DNA of 20,701 nucleotides from Microcaldota archaeon. Its GTDB lineage: Archaea > Micrarchaeota > Micrarchaeia > Burarchaeales > JAKAKT01. Of the stretch, positions 1 through 7,776 are shown in pieces. Both the position numbers and the translations under genes were made by a program. Position 1 is the first letter of the stretch. Every line of letters begins with the position of its first letter. Where the stretch lies: positions 1 through 20,701 of the forward strand of contig JAPLWU010000078.1 of assembly GCA_026396425.1 (NCBI GenBank), given 5' to 3'. Below the pieces are notes generated by a model. The model ran no database searches, was not told the DNA's origin, and saw only the letters and a program-made list of their open reading frames with translations.

Positions 1-590
1 GCCTGAAATCGCAACGGATTGGCCCGGGTCTGAGGCCGAGCAGCGGAGCAGGGCCGTTGTCTGAGATGGCGGGAGGTTTGTGAAAGTCGCTGTTATTATT
101 GAAGAGGCCGGGCCGATTAGCGAGGAGGGATTTGCTGAAAGGGAGCATGTTGAGGGAATGGGTTTGGGGTTGTTGGTCACGTTTGCCGAGCAGTATGCGG
201 TCGAAGCCGAAGATGAGGCGAGGTAAGTTGTTGTTGAGAAGACTTCTGGATAGTTGCAAGAACGAGTGGCGGCTCCACTTACAATTTGGACGGCCTGCCC
301 CAAGTCCGAGTCAGAGCATTTTATTGTTGCGGTTGTCTGCGAGGGAGGGAGGTTTGTGAAAGTCGCTGTTATTATTGAAGAGGCCGGGCCTGTGATTGAG
401 AGAGGGTTGGCAGAGAGGGAGCATGAAGGAGAGCCCGTAACGGTCACATCCGCATTGCAGGAGTAGTAAGTTATGCAGTTTGGCGTTAAGTCCGATAAGG
501 ATGCTGCGGATGTCGGTGAAGTTGCACTTGCCTTTACGTGGCCGCTTCCGGGATGGTCCTGCGCCGTGAGGGTTGAGGAAACGAAGGGTA
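1..590 (-). pseudogene. Out-of-frame continuation of Ig-like repeat surface protein (partial, runs off left edge)
   Basis: On the minus strand, a frame shifted relative to the upstream gene stays open from about 590 to base 1. It reads as extracellular repeat protein: the segment LTAQDHPGSG matches LSPSSTFTAQTTPASG of the upstream repeat, and two 92-residue units follow. Each unit contains CSLSANP, then GPASSIITATF, then TNLPPSQTTA. Paired cysteines, high Ser/Thr and no internal stop show that this is real coding sequence. It is separated from its N-terminal part by a frame change near 575-595. Aligned with the preceding repeat, about 17-20 residues also appear to be missing there, so a small deletion whose length is not a multiple of three is the simplest explanation. 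Decay, phase change and assembly error cannot be told apart here. Confidence 0.7.
71..390 (-). repeat. Tandem 276-bp coding repeat with a 44-bp perfect core
   Basis: Bases 71-114 and 347-390 are identical over 44 bp, one repeat period (276 bp = 92 codons) apart. On the minus strand both encode the core GPASSIITATFTNLPP of an Ig-like unit. Sequence between the cores has diverged but keeps the cysteines. Further copies may lie beyond the left edge. Confidence 0.9.
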
Positions 591-1427
591 GCAGGTGACC
601 GCGTTGTGGTAGGAGTCGAAGCAGGAGAGCGAGAAGGACTGGAGAGCCGATGGGGCGAGCGAGGCAGATGACGGCGAGATTGCGCATTGGGACGGTGAGG
701 CGGCCAATACGTCAAACGTGGCGGAGCAGGAGAATTTTCCCGAGGAGGCGGTCACGGTTCTGCCTGATGCGGGCGTTGTCTGCGCGGTGAAGGTTGAGGA
801 GGGCGAGAGCTGGGGCGAGGTGGTTGCGGGCGACATTGTCCCGCCACTGGTGGTCCACTCAAGGTAGGGGCACGGGAGCTCGGTGCCATCCAGCTCGCAG
901 TGCGCGGCTATTGAAGTGAACGAGCCGACAGCAGTAGTGAAAGACGACGGGACGAGGTAGCAGGAGGTGGGCGTGGCCTGCCGCACCGTAACCGCGCCGA
1001 GGGAGATGTTGAGCGTTCCGTTGTGCGTTACCCCGCAGTTCACTGCGGAGGAGTAGGTGAAATTCGAATAAAGCGCGTATCCGCCTTCAGTACCGGGAGC
1101 GGTAACCGCTCCTGCGAAAATCTTTGAAGAGCCGCGGGGCACGAGCCATATGCCGTCAATCGGCGAGAGGAAGCCGTAGAAGCCCGTCGGGGATGAGTAT
1201 ACTTCGAGCGGGCTTGGCACGATTGCAGCCATATCCCCGTTATTCGAAACCATTACCGAAACCGAAACCTCCCCGTAGGGGGGTATCTCACCGGGAGTTA
1301 TCGACTGGGCCGAGTAGGTGAGGCTGGGCCCGGAAAGGCAGCACATTGCTTCGTAATCCGAAGCTGCCGAGGCTGCCAGTGCCAGAAGCAAGGCGAGGAC
1401 GATGGTCGCATGAAGGCGCGTCAGCAT
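534..1427 (-). CDS. Secreted surface protein with Ig-like repeats (297 aa, 3' end frameshifted)
   Basis: The start at 1427 is chosen because GAGGT lies about 8 bases upstream and a signal peptide follows at once (MLTRLHATIVLALLLALAASA). An upstream in-frame ATG would overlap the previous gene and bury the signal. The mature part begins with a CARDB/Ig-like beta domain (about residues 25-155) and continues into cysteine-containing Ig-like repeats (CYLVPSS, then CAISPSS). These resemble bacterial Big-type adhesion repeats. The last 18 or so residues before the stop at 534 (SRRRTIPEAAT at the end) are low-quality out-of-frame sequence; the true continuation is in another frame down to base 1. 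The gene lies 47 bases after the stop of another secreted protein gene, probably in one operon. Role inferred: cell-surface adhesin or S-layer-associated protein. Exact family not recognised. Confidence 0.75.
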   Translation of the reverse strand: MLTRLHATIVLALLLALAASAASDYEAMCCLSGPSLTYSAQSITPGEIPPYGEVSVSVMVSNNGDMAAIVPSPLEVYSSPTGFYGFLSPIDGIWLVPRGSSKIFAGAVTAPGTEGGYALYSNFTYSSAVNCGVTHNGTLNISLGAVTVRQATPTSCYLVPSSFTTAVGSFTSIAAHCELDGTELPCPYLEWTTSGGTMSPATTSPQLSPSSTFTAQTTPASGRTVTASSGKFSCSATFDVLAASPSQCAISPSSASLAPSALQSFSLSCFDSYHNAVTCYPSFPQPSRRRTIPEAAT

Positions 1428-1474
1428 TCCGGATACCTCGCTATTTTTTTGTATTTTGGAGTATTTATGCCCTT

Positions 1475-3052
1475 TCATTTGCGCCTCAGGCGCCAAGCAA
1501 GGAGCGCGGCAATGGCGAGGATTGCAACGATGAAAAACAGGGTCGGGTCCGTCTTCTCCGGCGGCTTTTGTCGGGAGGGAACGGACACGCCTGCTGCCTG
1601 CGAAAGCCCGGATGCCGTGGTGATTCTCAGCCAGTATTGGCCGGGCTCAAGCTCGAGATAGCCCGAAATTTCGCCCGTGAATTGGAGGTTCCTCGATTCA
1701 ACGACCATGTCGGAGGAGTTGATGACGTAGAGGGTCGCGTTTGCCCCGAGGGGGAAACCCAAATCGTCGTGTAATTTGACGATGTAGCTTGCGCCCCCCT
1801 CCCACTGGGAGGTGGACAGGGACAGTTTTTTGGTTCCGTAATACTCCGAGTAATCGAAATCAACGGAGACCGAGTCGAGCAGCCCGCTCGCAGAAAATAT
1901 TTCGGCCCTCAGCTTCCCTTTTGTGAAAAGCGTTTGCGGCGAGAAGGGAACACTCAGGGAAGCAGGCGAGGAAGACAGATTAACATCGTAAATTCCTTCA
2001 AGCAGGAGGTTTCCACCATCGCCGAGTTCAACTCTTATTTTCGCGGGAATTGCATTCGCCGAATCCGCGGGCTCCGGAGCCGAAAGCTGGAAGCACAGGT
2101 CTACCGTCGCATTCTGGCCGGCGGCGATTGGAAAATCGCTTAGGCCCGCGTAGGAAAAGTCCGCCTTCTCGCCTCGAATGCGAATCGGTATGTAAAGAAA
2201 TTCTTTCGAGTCCTCCCATTCGAGCGTCAGTTTCGTGAGATAGGTTGCGGGCGGGAGCTGGCCGAACTCGAACCAGAAGAGCCTCGTGCCGTTGGCTGGC
2301 AGGAGGATGAATTCGGAACCGGATTTGTCCGCGCCCTGGACCGCGCTGAGGAGCGGGCCCGAGAGCCCTTCCTGAACCCCGAGGAGTTGTTCGTTTTTCA
2401 TCTCCTCCCAGTCGAAAAGTTCATAGGCGACCCTGGCTCCGCGTTCCGGCCCCTCGTTTATTATCGGAACTTCGACGTAGATTGCCTCGCCGTCTTCGAA
2501 CGCCGTGTCGAGGGAGCCCATCCTGCCGAAGCCAGGCTTGCCAGAAATGCGTATTCCATCCGTATCGAAATAGGCGCGCCTTGCACTCATGCCGTATTCC
2601 CGCTCCAGAACTTCGAACACGAGCGACGGCTGCGGCATCAGAGGCGAGTCGCCGACTTGGAACTGGCCCTCATAGAGGTAGAGGTCAGCCTGGTAAAATC
2701 CGCTGGACGCCGAGTCCGGCACTTTCCATTCAAAGGAGAAGTTTTGGCTCGAGCCCTTTTTCAGATTCGCTTTTTCCCCGAGGTAGAAATCGTCAATGAC
2801 GGGGTAGTAGCGCACGGCGCTCCAGCCGTCCATGTAGCGGATTTGCACGCGAACCGCTCCGTTATTTATTTGCTTTTGATTCGCGGAGAGAACGAACGAG
2901 AAACCAATCATGTCGCCCTGGGAAGCGGTGTAATTGGATGTGGAGAGATTCGATATTGCCGCGGGCGAATCGGCTTGGCATTGGGCGAAGGCCACGCTGG
3001 AGAGGGCGAGCAGCATGAAGAATGAAAAAACTGTTTTTCGCGTCTCGGCCAT
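1475..3052 (-). CDS. Secreted beta-rich surface protein with C-terminal membrane anchor (525 aa)
   Basis: The start at 3052 is preferred over the ATG five codons upstream because GAGGTG ends 4 bases before it. The N-terminus is a Sec signal (TRKTVFSFFMLLALSSVAFA). The body is about 460 residues of beta-rich sequence with several NxS/T sites, typical of CARDB/Ig-like archaeal envelope proteins. Near the C-terminus a Pro/Lys-rich linker (RQKPPEKTDPT) leads to one transmembrane helix (FFIVAILAIAALLAW) and a short basic stop-transfer tail RLRRK, so the protein faces outward and is anchored at its end. It heads a two-gene unit with the Ig-repeat protein downstream. I do not recognise a specific family; a structural or cargo-binding surface role is inference. 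Confidence 0.75.
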   Translation of the reverse strand: MAETRKTVFSFFMLLALSSVAFAQCQADSPAAISNLSTSNYTASQGDMIGFSFVLSANQKQINNGAVRVQIRYMDGWSAVRYYPVIDDFYLGEKANLKKGSSQNFSFEWKVPDSASSGFYQADLYLYEGQFQVGDSPLMPQPSLVFEVLEREYGMSARRAYFDTDGIRISGKPGFGRMGSLDTAFEDGEAIYVEVPIINEGPERGARVAYELFDWEEMKNEQLLGVQEGLSGPLLSAVQGADKSGSEFILLPANGTRLFWFEFGQLPPATYLTKLTLEWEDSKEFLYIPIRIRGEKADFSYAGLSDFPIAAGQNATVDLCFQLSAPEPADSANAIPAKIRVELGDGGNLLLEGIYDVNLSSSPASLSVPFSPQTLFTKGKLRAEIFSASGLLDSVSVDFDYSEYYGTKKLSLSTSQWEGGASYIVKLHDDLGFPLGANATLYVINSSDMVVESRNLQFTGEISGYLELEPGQYWLRITTASGLSQAAGVSVPSRQKPPEKTDPTLFFIVAILAIAALLAWRLRRK

Positions 3053-3090
3053 GACGGCACCTCGCATGCAGATTATTATGCGCGCTACAC

Positions 3091-3099
3091 GATATATTA
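3091..3099 (-). promoter_or_regulatory. Box A for the surface-protein operon
   Basis: An A/T-only stretch reading CTAATATATC on the minus strand is centred near 3095, about 27 bases ahead of 3067. Transcription would start near 3068-3070, leaving a 15-18 base leader that holds GAGGTG before the ATG at 3052. It overlaps the region just past the stop of the upstream synthase gene, so this is probably a separate transcription unit. Confidence 0.5.
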
Positions 3100-3106
3100 G
3101 TATTTA

Positions 3107-4096
3107 CTAGTATTCCCTGTTTATGAGGAAGTCGCCGAGAGCGAGCAGATTCGCGCTTGACTTGTTTTTGGGCAGAATTGAGAGCTGTTTTTTGGCATCG
3201 CCGACCATGGTCCTGGCCCCGCGGATTGCATACTCGATAGAGCCTGCGCGCCGCATTATCCCGATTGCCCGTTTGATGTCCGGCTGGCTGCGGGTATTCG
3301 AGGAAAGGATGCGGACGAGTTCCGCGGATTCTTTTTTCGGGGAATGCCGCATTGCGTGTATTACCATGAGGGTGCGCTTGCCTTCTGTTATGTCCCCCCC
3401 GATTTCTTTTTTGTAGACCTTCTCTTCGCCAATGAGATTGAGGATGTCGTCCTGTATCTGGAAGGCAACGCCTACGGCCGTGCCGAATTTGCGGAGCGCC
3501 TCCGCCTGCTTTTTCGTGCCGCCCCCTATGACGGTGCCGGCCTCGCAGGCCGAGCCAATGATGGCGCCGGTTTTCTTTTTGGCCATGGCGAGGTAGTCCG
3601 CCTCTCCGATATCCCACCGCTTCCCCCTTATCCAGTTGAGTTCTGTGCCCTGCCCGTTAAGGACTTCGATGAAGGAGGAGGTCAAAATTTCGCGGACCGA
3701 GGCGGGTTCGAGATTGCCAAGGTATCTCATCGTGTAGAGGAGCATACCGTCGCCCGCATTTATCGCGACCGGAATTCCGTATATCCTGTGGAGGCAGGGC
3801 TCGCCCCTGCGAAGCTCCGAATCGTCCTCTATATCGTCATGAATAAGCGTGAAGTTGTGGAAGAGCTCGATGGTGGCCGCGGCCTGGAGCGCGTCAAGCT
3901 TTCTGCCCCCGACGGCCTCGCATGCGGTGAGGCACATTGCGGGCCTGAAGCGCTTTCCGCCCCGCCTAAGCAGTTCCCAGATGACGCCATATACCTCGCG
4001 GGGCTTCTCGCCGGGCGGGATGATTTTTGCGATCTGGCGGTCGACCAGCGGCGCATCGCGGGCGAGAAGGGAAATAATGTCCTCGTTTCCTCCCAT
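3107..4096 (-). CDS. Polyprenyl (geranylgeranyl) diphosphate synthase (329 aa)
   Basis: Trans-isoprenyl diphosphate synthase that condenses isopentenyl diphosphate with an allylic diphosphate. In archaea it makes the C20 precursor of ether lipids and of longer polyprenols. The sequence shows the GGKRFRP substrate-binding motif (about residues 46-52), the first aspartate-rich motif DDIEDD (87-92), KKKTGA (173-178) and the second aspartate-rich motif FQIQDDILN (212-220). The fifth residue before the first DDxxD is Phe, as in short-chain (C20-type) enzymes. Length is normal for the family. No Shine-Dalgarno is visible; a box A about 25 bases upstream of the ATG suggests a leaderless transcript. 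It probably supplies membrane lipid and also the polyprenol carrier handled by the phosphatase and kinase genes at 15414-16479. Chain length is predicted, not shown. Confidence 0.93.
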   Translation of the reverse strand: MGGNEDIISLLARDAPLVDRQIAKIIPPGEKPREVYGVIWELLRRGGKRFRPAMCLTACEAVGGRKLDALQAAATIELFHNFTLIHDDIEDDSELRRGEPCLHRIYGIPVAINAGDGMLLYTMRYLGNLEPASVREILTSSFIEVLNGQGTELNWIRGKRWDIGEADYLAMAKKKTGAIIGSACEAGTVIGGGTKKQAEALRKFGTAVGVAFQIQDDILNLIGEEKVYKKEIGGDITEGKRTLMVIHAMRHSPKKESAELVRILSSNTRSQPDIKRAIGIMRRAGSIEYAIRGARTMVGDAKKQLSILPKNKSSANLLALGDFLINREY

Positions 4097-4116
4097 GGTT
4101 TGATTTTTCCGAGTTG

Positions 4117-4126
4117 TTTTAATAAA
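4117..4126 (-). promoter_or_regulatory. Box A of the prenyl synthase gene (leaderless)
   Basis: TTTATTAAAA on the minus strand is centred about 25 bases upstream of the ATG at 4096. This puts transcription start on or next to the start codon, and no ribosome-binding sequence is present between the two. Confidence 0.65.
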
Positions 4127-4167
4127 TGTTGTTTCAACCGCACTCGCGGCTGCTCGAACGGGCTACT

Positions 4168-4290
4168 TTATCGAATTTAATTTTTTTTGTTTTCGTTTTC
4201 GATTTTGGTTTCGCTTTTGTTTTCGGTTTCGAGTATCGAATTTCCTTTTTTTTATTTCTTTTGGTTTCGTTTTCGTTTCCGAGATGGCGA
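4168..4290. other. Strand-asymmetric T-rich spacer with TTTTCG/TTTCG units
   Basis: The 205-base gap between the divergent genes at 4096 and 4302 is dominated by T on the plus strand. It has about ten irregular copies of TTTTCG/TTTCG and runs of 7-8 T. Possible box A elements are TTTATCGAATTTAA near 4167 and TTTTTTTATTTC near 4248; the second would start a short leader containing GAGGGGAT before the ATG at 4302. No gene is visible. Confidence 0.55.
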
Positions 4291-4301
4291 GGGGATAATT
4301 A

Positions 4302-5231
4302 ATGTTATTAAGAGTGGGTTCGAAGAGTTTGAGCGTGAGAGCGATACTTGCGGCAGCCGCAGTGCTCCTGTTGGTTGGATTCGCGTCCGCATTCGACATA
4401 ATGAAACTGCGGGAGATAGACGCCGCCGCCGTTTCAGACTACCCGGACATCGCGCAGATGAAGGAGGAGACGCTGCTGCTTTACTATTACGACGAGAACG
4501 AGAGCGCGGAGTTTGGGGATTTCGCCGGGATTGTTTATGATTACGCCGGCGAGTTCGTCTCGCAATACAAGACGTATGACGGAGGGGGGGCGCCCGAATT
4601 CGGCAGGCTCCGCGCACTGCTCACCGGCCTCGAGAGCGTCGACTGGGGACTCCCGCTTTCAGGCAGCATCGTGAAGCACGCGGCCGATTCCTTCTCGGAG
4701 TTCGTGAACGATGCGGCGGACAGGGAGGCGGGCAGCGCAGAGAGGGACGAATCGACGAGAATCAGGATATTGCGCTACGGGAGGGCCGCCACCTATTACG
4801 AGGCGGCCGGGAACGATGCCGAGGCCGCATTGGTGAGCGGGAAGCAGGCCGAACTCGAGCGCGCCTACAACGAGGACATGACCAGGGCAGGGGAACTCGC
4901 TGACGAGGGGAGGGCCTTCTTCGATTCGGCGCTTGGGGCGGGGAATTCGCTCTTCGGGGCGCAGGCATACGCCGACCTCATGAGGGCCGGCGCAGACTAC
5001 AGGGCGGCCATGGCCCTCTACCTCAGGCACGGGGAGGGAGAGATGGCCGGAGAGGCAGGGCAGGGGAACGCGGCCGCGGCAGAGTTCGCGGGCAAGCTGG
5101 CCGGCGGGGCAATGGCCTTCGCCGCGCTTTTCGCCATCCTCGTGTTTGCGGTTGCAATCCGGATTGCACGCCTCGCCATGGCCTGGTGGGGCGACGAATA
5201 CGACGAGGGGCTGGGGGATGAGATGATATGA
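4302..5231 (+). CDS. Membrane-anchored helical surface protein, short paralogue-like partner (309 aa)
   Basis: The ATG is preceded by GAGGGGAT at an 5-base spacing. Residues 1-30 form a signal peptide or anchor (VRAILAAAAVLLLVGFASA). The ectodomain is Ala/Glu-rich and mostly helical (about 35-260, for example RAATYYEAAGNDAEAAL), like TPR-type helical hairpins. A transmembrane helix follows at about 263-285 (GGAMAFAALFAILVFAVAI). The cytoplasmic tail ends in WWGDEYDEGLGDEMI. The next gene starts inside its stop codon (ATGA overlap) and has the same plan: signal, helical region, membrane helix and an acidic tail with LGD. The two are therefore probably translated together and may form one complex. 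Family not recognised. Confidence 0.75.
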   Translation: MLLRVGSKSLSVRAILAAAAVLLLVGFASAFDIMKLREIDAAAVSDYPDIAQMKEETLLLYYYDENESAEFGDFAGIVYDYAGEFVSQYKTYDGGGAPEFGRLRALLTGLESVDWGLPLSGSIVKHAADSFSEFVNDAADREAGSAERDESTRIRILRYGRAATYYEAAGNDAEAALVSGKQAELERAYNEDMTRAGELADEGRAFFDSALGAGNSLFGAQAYADLMRAGADYRAAMALYLRHGEGEMAGEAGQGNAAAAEFAGKLAGGAMAFAALFAILVFAVAIRIARLAMAWWGDEYDEGLGDEMI

Positions 5232-7459
5232 GAAGCGTCTGGCTTGTCGCGCTTGTTGCTTTCGCAATCTGCTGCCAGGCGGAGCTGACAATAGGAACCC
5301 CCAGAACGATTCCCGGCGTAGTGAGCGTGGCCACCGATGAGATTTCATTCTCCTGGAGTACGAACAAGGCTGCCTTCTCGTCTTTCACGTGCACAGGGGC
5401 GGGCACTGCCATTAACTACCCGGGGGGCGAGGCTTCGGTCCTGCACAATTACTCGACCGCCATCAATTTCAGCAGCGAGGGGATGGTGGCATGTAAATTC
5501 AGCGCCGTGGCCGGAAACGAAAGTGCTGAACTGGAATTCGAATTCGAGGTGCGCTGCGTCGGAGTCAGGCTCGGCCTGTCGCAGGACAAGCTCGATGCGG
5601 CCGCCTATTTCAACAGGCCGAAGGGAAGCGGACCCTACGTTATTGTGAAGCAAATCGGGGTCGAGAACCTGTGCGTTGGCGCGGCAGTGACCCCGAGAAC
5701 GACGGTTAGCGCTCCGGCGGCCATGCGGCTGGCGGTTTCCGGGGGGGCTGTCCAATCCGCGGACTACACCCAATACGGCATAGACATAACCGTGCCGGAC
5801 GACACGCCGGAGGGGAACTACACCGCGAGGGTGGGCTTTTCCGCAAACGGGAGTTCGGTGACCCTTCCCATCAGCATAATCGTAAAGTGGCCCGGCCCGG
5901 TCCTCAACATAACGATGCCGCATTTCGGAAACGTGAAATCCGGCATCCCGACCGTGAAGGGCGCATCGGTAAAAGAGGTCATGGGCTACAGGGCCGCCTC
6001 GAACGCCAAGTGCGTCGTGAGGGTTTCCGGGCAGGAGCCAGTTGAGACAAACCTCGGCGGGATTGCGCCTTTCGGAAAGTCCGCATGCAACGTCTCGGTG
6101 AGCCCGCCCGGGACGGGGGCGAGACCGGGCACCTACGGGATTCAGGTCGCTGTTTCTTCGGATAATGCAGGCAGCTTCGGGCTCGAGGACAACTACACCG
6201 TCCCGATTCCGGACGCTGCCATTTCGCCGTCAGTCCTCGACTTCGGGGACGTGACTTTCGAGGGCGGGCTGACCGAGGCGAAGGCCGGCCTCATAGTTTC
6301 TGAAATAGGCGGCTACACGCCTATCGAGGGGATAAAATTCGTGGTGGCGGATGGGGAAAGCGGATGGCTGACGCTGCCGGATTGTGTGAGGGTAGAGGCC
6401 GGCTCGAGGGTCGAGTGCGTGTTCGTGCTGCGCCTGCCGGAAAGGGCGAAGCTCGGAGAGAAGAAGTGGAAGCTGACCTTCTCGGCGGCATATGTGAAGA
6501 ACAGGACCGTCGAGGCGGTCGCGAACATATATTTCTTCGGGCTCGAGGCCGCGATTGACGACCTGCGGGCCGCGGGCACATACCCCGCGGCAAACAGGTT
6601 CCCGGAGTTCGGGGATTTCGCGCGCGCTTCAATCGGCTTCCTCTCAGGATTGAAAGGCGAGGAGATGGGCAGTGCCGAGCTGGTTGGCGCGATATCGGTC
6701 TATGGGGGCGCGAGGGCGCTCCTCATGCAGATAGACGCGGCAAACGCCGCGGCCGGCTCCGGTGACTACGAAAGGGCGAGCGACGAGCTGCTCGGGGCCA
6801 GATTCGCCCGCGAAAAGATAACCGTCGGGATGAGCGTTGGCGGAAGAAAGCTACAAAGCATCGCCGACGCGGCCGGGCTGCCCGGGGCTCTTGAGAGCTT
6901 GTGGAACGCGAGCCTGGGCGCGATAGGGAACGAAACGGCACTGAACGCCGAGGAGGTTGGGAAAACGGACTATTCGAAGGCATCGGCAATCTACAAAAAT
7001 CTTGCGGACCTGTTTGGGAATGCCGATTACGAGGCGAGGGGCCAATATTTCGGGGACAAGGCAAATGAGGCAATCGGGACTGCGGCCCTCCACGTTGCCG
7101 AGGGAAAGGGCGACCTGGATTCGGCGAGGGGAGAAACCGTTTTTGTGAACCGCTATAGGACGGTCATAAGCCCCTTCTCGTATGACGCAGTGAAGGCCGC
7201 CTATGAAAAAGCGGCCGCGCACTACGAATCCGCATCGGCCGCATACGGGCTCGCCGGAAGGGCGAACGAGAAGGAGATTGCAGGGCAAGCCGCGGAGGAA
7301 ATCCGCGCCGAGGCCGGGCAGGTCGGGACCGCGTTCTTCGTGATTCTCGGGGGCGCCGTGGCGTTTGTTGGCGCCCTCATATTCCAGGTAGCCACGGGGA
7401 TGCAGAGGTACGCCGAGGACGAGGAGGAGGAAAGCCTCGGGGACGTTCTAGTAGAATGA
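5228..7459 (+). CDS. Large membrane-anchored surface protein with beta domains, helical repeats and acidic tail (743 aa)
   Basis: The start overlaps the previous stop by four bases (ATGA). Residues 1-18 are a signal peptide (MRSVWLVALVAFAICCQA). About 20-430 is beta-rich Ig/CARDB-like sequence with scattered cysteines and NxS/T sites; about 440-695 is helical and TPR-like (for example YSKASAIYKNLADLFGNADY and AYEKAAAHYESASAAYGLAG). One membrane helix lies at about 702-722 (AFFVILGGAVAFVGALIFQVA). The cytoplasmic tail, AEDEEEESLGDVLVE, is very acidic and shares the E-(G/S)-L-G-D element with the tail of the upstream protein. No enzymatic motif is seen. Inference: a two-protein cell-surface assembly whose tails contact the same cytoplasmic partner. 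Family not recognised. Confidence 0.78.
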   Translation: MRSVWLVALVAFAICCQAELTIGTPRTIPGVVSVATDEISFSWSTNKAAFSSFTCTGAGTAINYPGGEASVLHNYSTAINFSSEGMVACKFSAVAGNESAELEFEFEVRCVGVRLGLSQDKLDAAAYFNRPKGSGPYVIVKQIGVENLCVGAAVTPRTTVSAPAAMRLAVSGGAVQSADYTQYGIDITVPDDTPEGNYTARVGFSANGSSVTLPISIIVKWPGPVLNITMPHFGNVKSGIPTVKGASVKEVMGYRAASNAKCVVRVSGQEPVETNLGGIAPFGKSACNVSVSPPGTGARPGTYGIQVAVSSDNAGSFGLEDNYTVPIPDAAISPSVLDFGDVTFEGGLTEAKAGLIVSEIGGYTPIEGIKFVVADGESGWLTLPDCVRVEAGSRVECVFVLRLPERAKLGEKKWKLTFSAAYVKNRTVEAVANIYFFGLEAAIDDLRAAGTYPAANRFPEFGDFARASIGFLSGLKGEEMGSAELVGAISVYGGARALLMQIDAANAAAGSGDYERASDELLGARFAREKITVGMSVGGRKLQSIADAAGLPGALESLWNASLGAIGNETALNAEEVGKTDYSKASAIYKNLADLFGNADYEARGQYFGDKANEAIGTAALHVAEGKGDLDSARGETVFVNRYRTVISPFSYDAVKAAYEKAAAHYESASAAYGLAGRANEKEIAGQAAEEIRAEAGQVGTAFFVILGGAVAFVGALIFQVATGMQRYAEDEEEESLGDVLVE

Positions 7460-7523
7460 AATATAAAATCGAATGAAATAACTATCGGCTTAGTTGGATC
7501 TCGAGAAGGAGTTAGTTGTTTTT

Positions 7524-7724
7524 CTATTCTGCCGCGAGTCGTATGTCTTCAGCCCTTACGGTCGCCCTTTTCGCGTGTTTGGCAAGTATCACGGCCCTCT
7601 TGCAAATAATGGATGCGTGGTCCTCGAGCATCTCAGCCAGGGCCATGGCCGCGCTCCTGCCAACTCTGACCGCGCCGCATTTTTTGATGAGCCTCTCCAT
7701 TGGCGCGACGGGTATGCAAGACAT
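7524..7724 (-). CDS. Archaeal histone (66 aa)
   Basis: Single histone-fold protein that wraps DNA as dimers or longer stacks. The start at 7724 gives MSCIPVAPMERLIKK, matching the usual archaeal N-terminus (xxPIAPVxRLIRK). Helix 1 follows, then the central helix (GRSAAMALAEMLEDHASIICKRAVILAKHA) and the C-terminal KRATVRAEDIRLA, where archaeal histones have K-x-T-V-x-x-x-D-I-x-L-A. At 66 residues it is the minimal tailless form. It has three cysteines (near the N-terminus, in CGAVRVG and in IICKRA), more than most family members. A symmetric box A centred 26 bases upstream suggests a leaderless transcript and is shared with the divergent helicase gene. It is convergent with the preceding surface-protein gene. 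Confidence 0.93.
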   Translation of the reverse strand: MSCIPVAPMERLIKKCGAVRVGRSAAMALAEMLEDHASIICKRAVILAKHAKRATVRAEDIRLAAE

Positions 7725-7745
7725 GAGCAGATTAACCACTCGGTT

Positions 7746-7755
7746 GTTTTAATAT
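7746..7755. promoter_or_regulatory. Shared symmetric box A for histone (-) and Hef-like helicase (+)
   Basis: Only one A/T-rich element, TTTTAATAT (ATATTAAAA on the other strand), lies in the 52 bases between the two start codons. Its centre is about 27 bases from the helicase ATG at 7777 and about 26 bases from the histone ATG at 7724. These are the right spacings for leaderless transcription in both directions. Confidence 0.6.
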
Positions 7756-7776
7756 GTTTCGCGGAGGAACCATAGC

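Noticed and set aside
3344..4180. Plus-strand frame of 278 codons opposite the prenyl synthase
   Set aside because: Antisense shadow of a gene with all family motifs; no box A or ribosome site.
4187..4540. Phe/Arg-rich frame starting in the T-rich tract
   Set aside because: Produced by the low-complexity T-run and an out-of-frame reading of the gene at 4302.
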